A stretch of DNA of 64,000 nt from Fulvitalea axinellae (lineage in GTDB: Bacteria; Bacteroidota; Bacteroidia; Cytophagales; Cyclobacteriaceae): the NCBI RefSeq assembly GCF_036492835.1, contig NZ_AP025319.1:124001-188000 (forward strand). Direction: 5' to 3'. Within the stretch, counting starts at the first letter, position 1, and the number at the start of each line of letters is the position of its first letter. The position numbers and the translations under genes were made by a program. The notes below the pieces were generated by a model. The model had not been told where the DNA came from and ran no database searches. It saw only the letters and a program-made list of their open reading frames with translations. Shown piece after piece: positions 63,950 to 64,000 of the stretch.

Positions 63950-64000
63950 TTACAATTTTATTTATCTGAATAAAGTTGACCGAAAAGCCTGGGACGCCGA

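Larger units (their letters stand above)
62603..64000 (+). pseudogene. S41-type peptidase gene interrupted by an insertion sequence (5' part; continues past window)
   Basis: From ATG 62603 the product has a signal peptide (IKHLSFFFVLLFLSQTVLAQ) and then KAEKIYGLSKFWQEVNYN, typical of the N-terminus of Bacteroidota S41 peptidases. The frame is cut at 62755. Beyond the insertion, at 63957, it resumes with FIYLNKVDRKAWDA in the frame expected once the element and one target copy are removed. The original sequence is thus EVNYNFIYLNKVDRKAW. The family is assigned from this short N-terminal stretch only. Confidence 0.75.

Noticed and set aside
1..64000. tRNA or rRNA genes and structural genes of a contractile injection system
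   Set aside because: I looked for rRNA cores, tRNA-like cloverleafs, and sheath, tube and baseplate proteins and found none that I could support.

Overview
The window comes from a Bacteroidota genome, most likely a marine, gliding-type member of the Cytophagales. The evidence is type IX secretion (T9SS) sorting domains, a PorP/SprF protein, a SusC-like TonB receptor with an N-terminal carboxypeptidase-regulatory domain, Bacteroidota -33/-7 promoter elements (TTTG / TAnnTTTG), an almost complete lack of Shine-Dalgarno sequences, two sulfatases and a GH43 enzyme. I cannot name the species.

Layout. 1-3491: end of an ABC/HlyD/TolC export operon whose visible ATPase half is degenerate. 3874-5743: BlaI repressor and an M56-M23 metallopeptidase fusion. 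5826-8429: large kinase-like orphan. 8788-11855: two secreted sulfatases. 11935-17305: Rpn nuclease, MFS transporter, isoaspartyl peptidase, AraC regulator, HAD hydrolase. 17766-23195: VWA metallopeptidase-like protein, MoxR ATPase and a leucine-rich-repeat/BRCT-like protein in one direction. 23309-28902: serine hydrolase, amidoligase-like orphan, lipoprotein, T9SS-exported PNGase F. 29485-35803: HopA1-like orphan, DUF4157 metalloprotease between two 178-bp direct repeats, PI-PLC-like lipoprotein. 36588-46734: a 3057-residue T9SS adhesin-like protein and its PorP/SprF partner. 46908-55019: monooxygenase, AraC regulator, broken and intact His-rich lipoproteins, DUF1493 protein, quinone oxidoreductase, group II intron remnant, TonB receptor under a probable metal-responsive operator. 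55388-60577: DUF4407 protein, membrane AraC-type regulator, FAD oxidoreductase, GH43. 60988-62406: M91-like metalloprotease orphan. 62603-64000: an S41-type peptidase gene cut by an IS4-family element with a 7-bp target duplication.

The main discovery candidate is a dispersed set of single-gene, leaderless, effector-like proteins. Four share an N-terminal tag: Met-Phe, then a basic low-complexity stretch, and in three of the four a Pro-Ile-Gln motif. Their bodies look like a PI3/4-kinase or actin-fragmin-kinase fold, an amidoligase (GCS-like) fold, a HopA1-like block and an M91 (NleD-like) zinc protease. A fifth carries DUF4157, the domain tied to extracellular contractile injection systems (eCIS), joined to a second HExxH protease. 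No injection-system structural gene lies in the window, so delivery by such a machine is inference.

A second novelty is the giant adhesin. It has four repeats in which a six-bladed NHL propeller (24 NHL repeats in total) is inserted into a loop of a cadherin-like Ig domain. A third is a repeat family of up to 178 bp, with four copies. Two copies flank the DUF4157 gene and one has truncated a lipoprotein gene.
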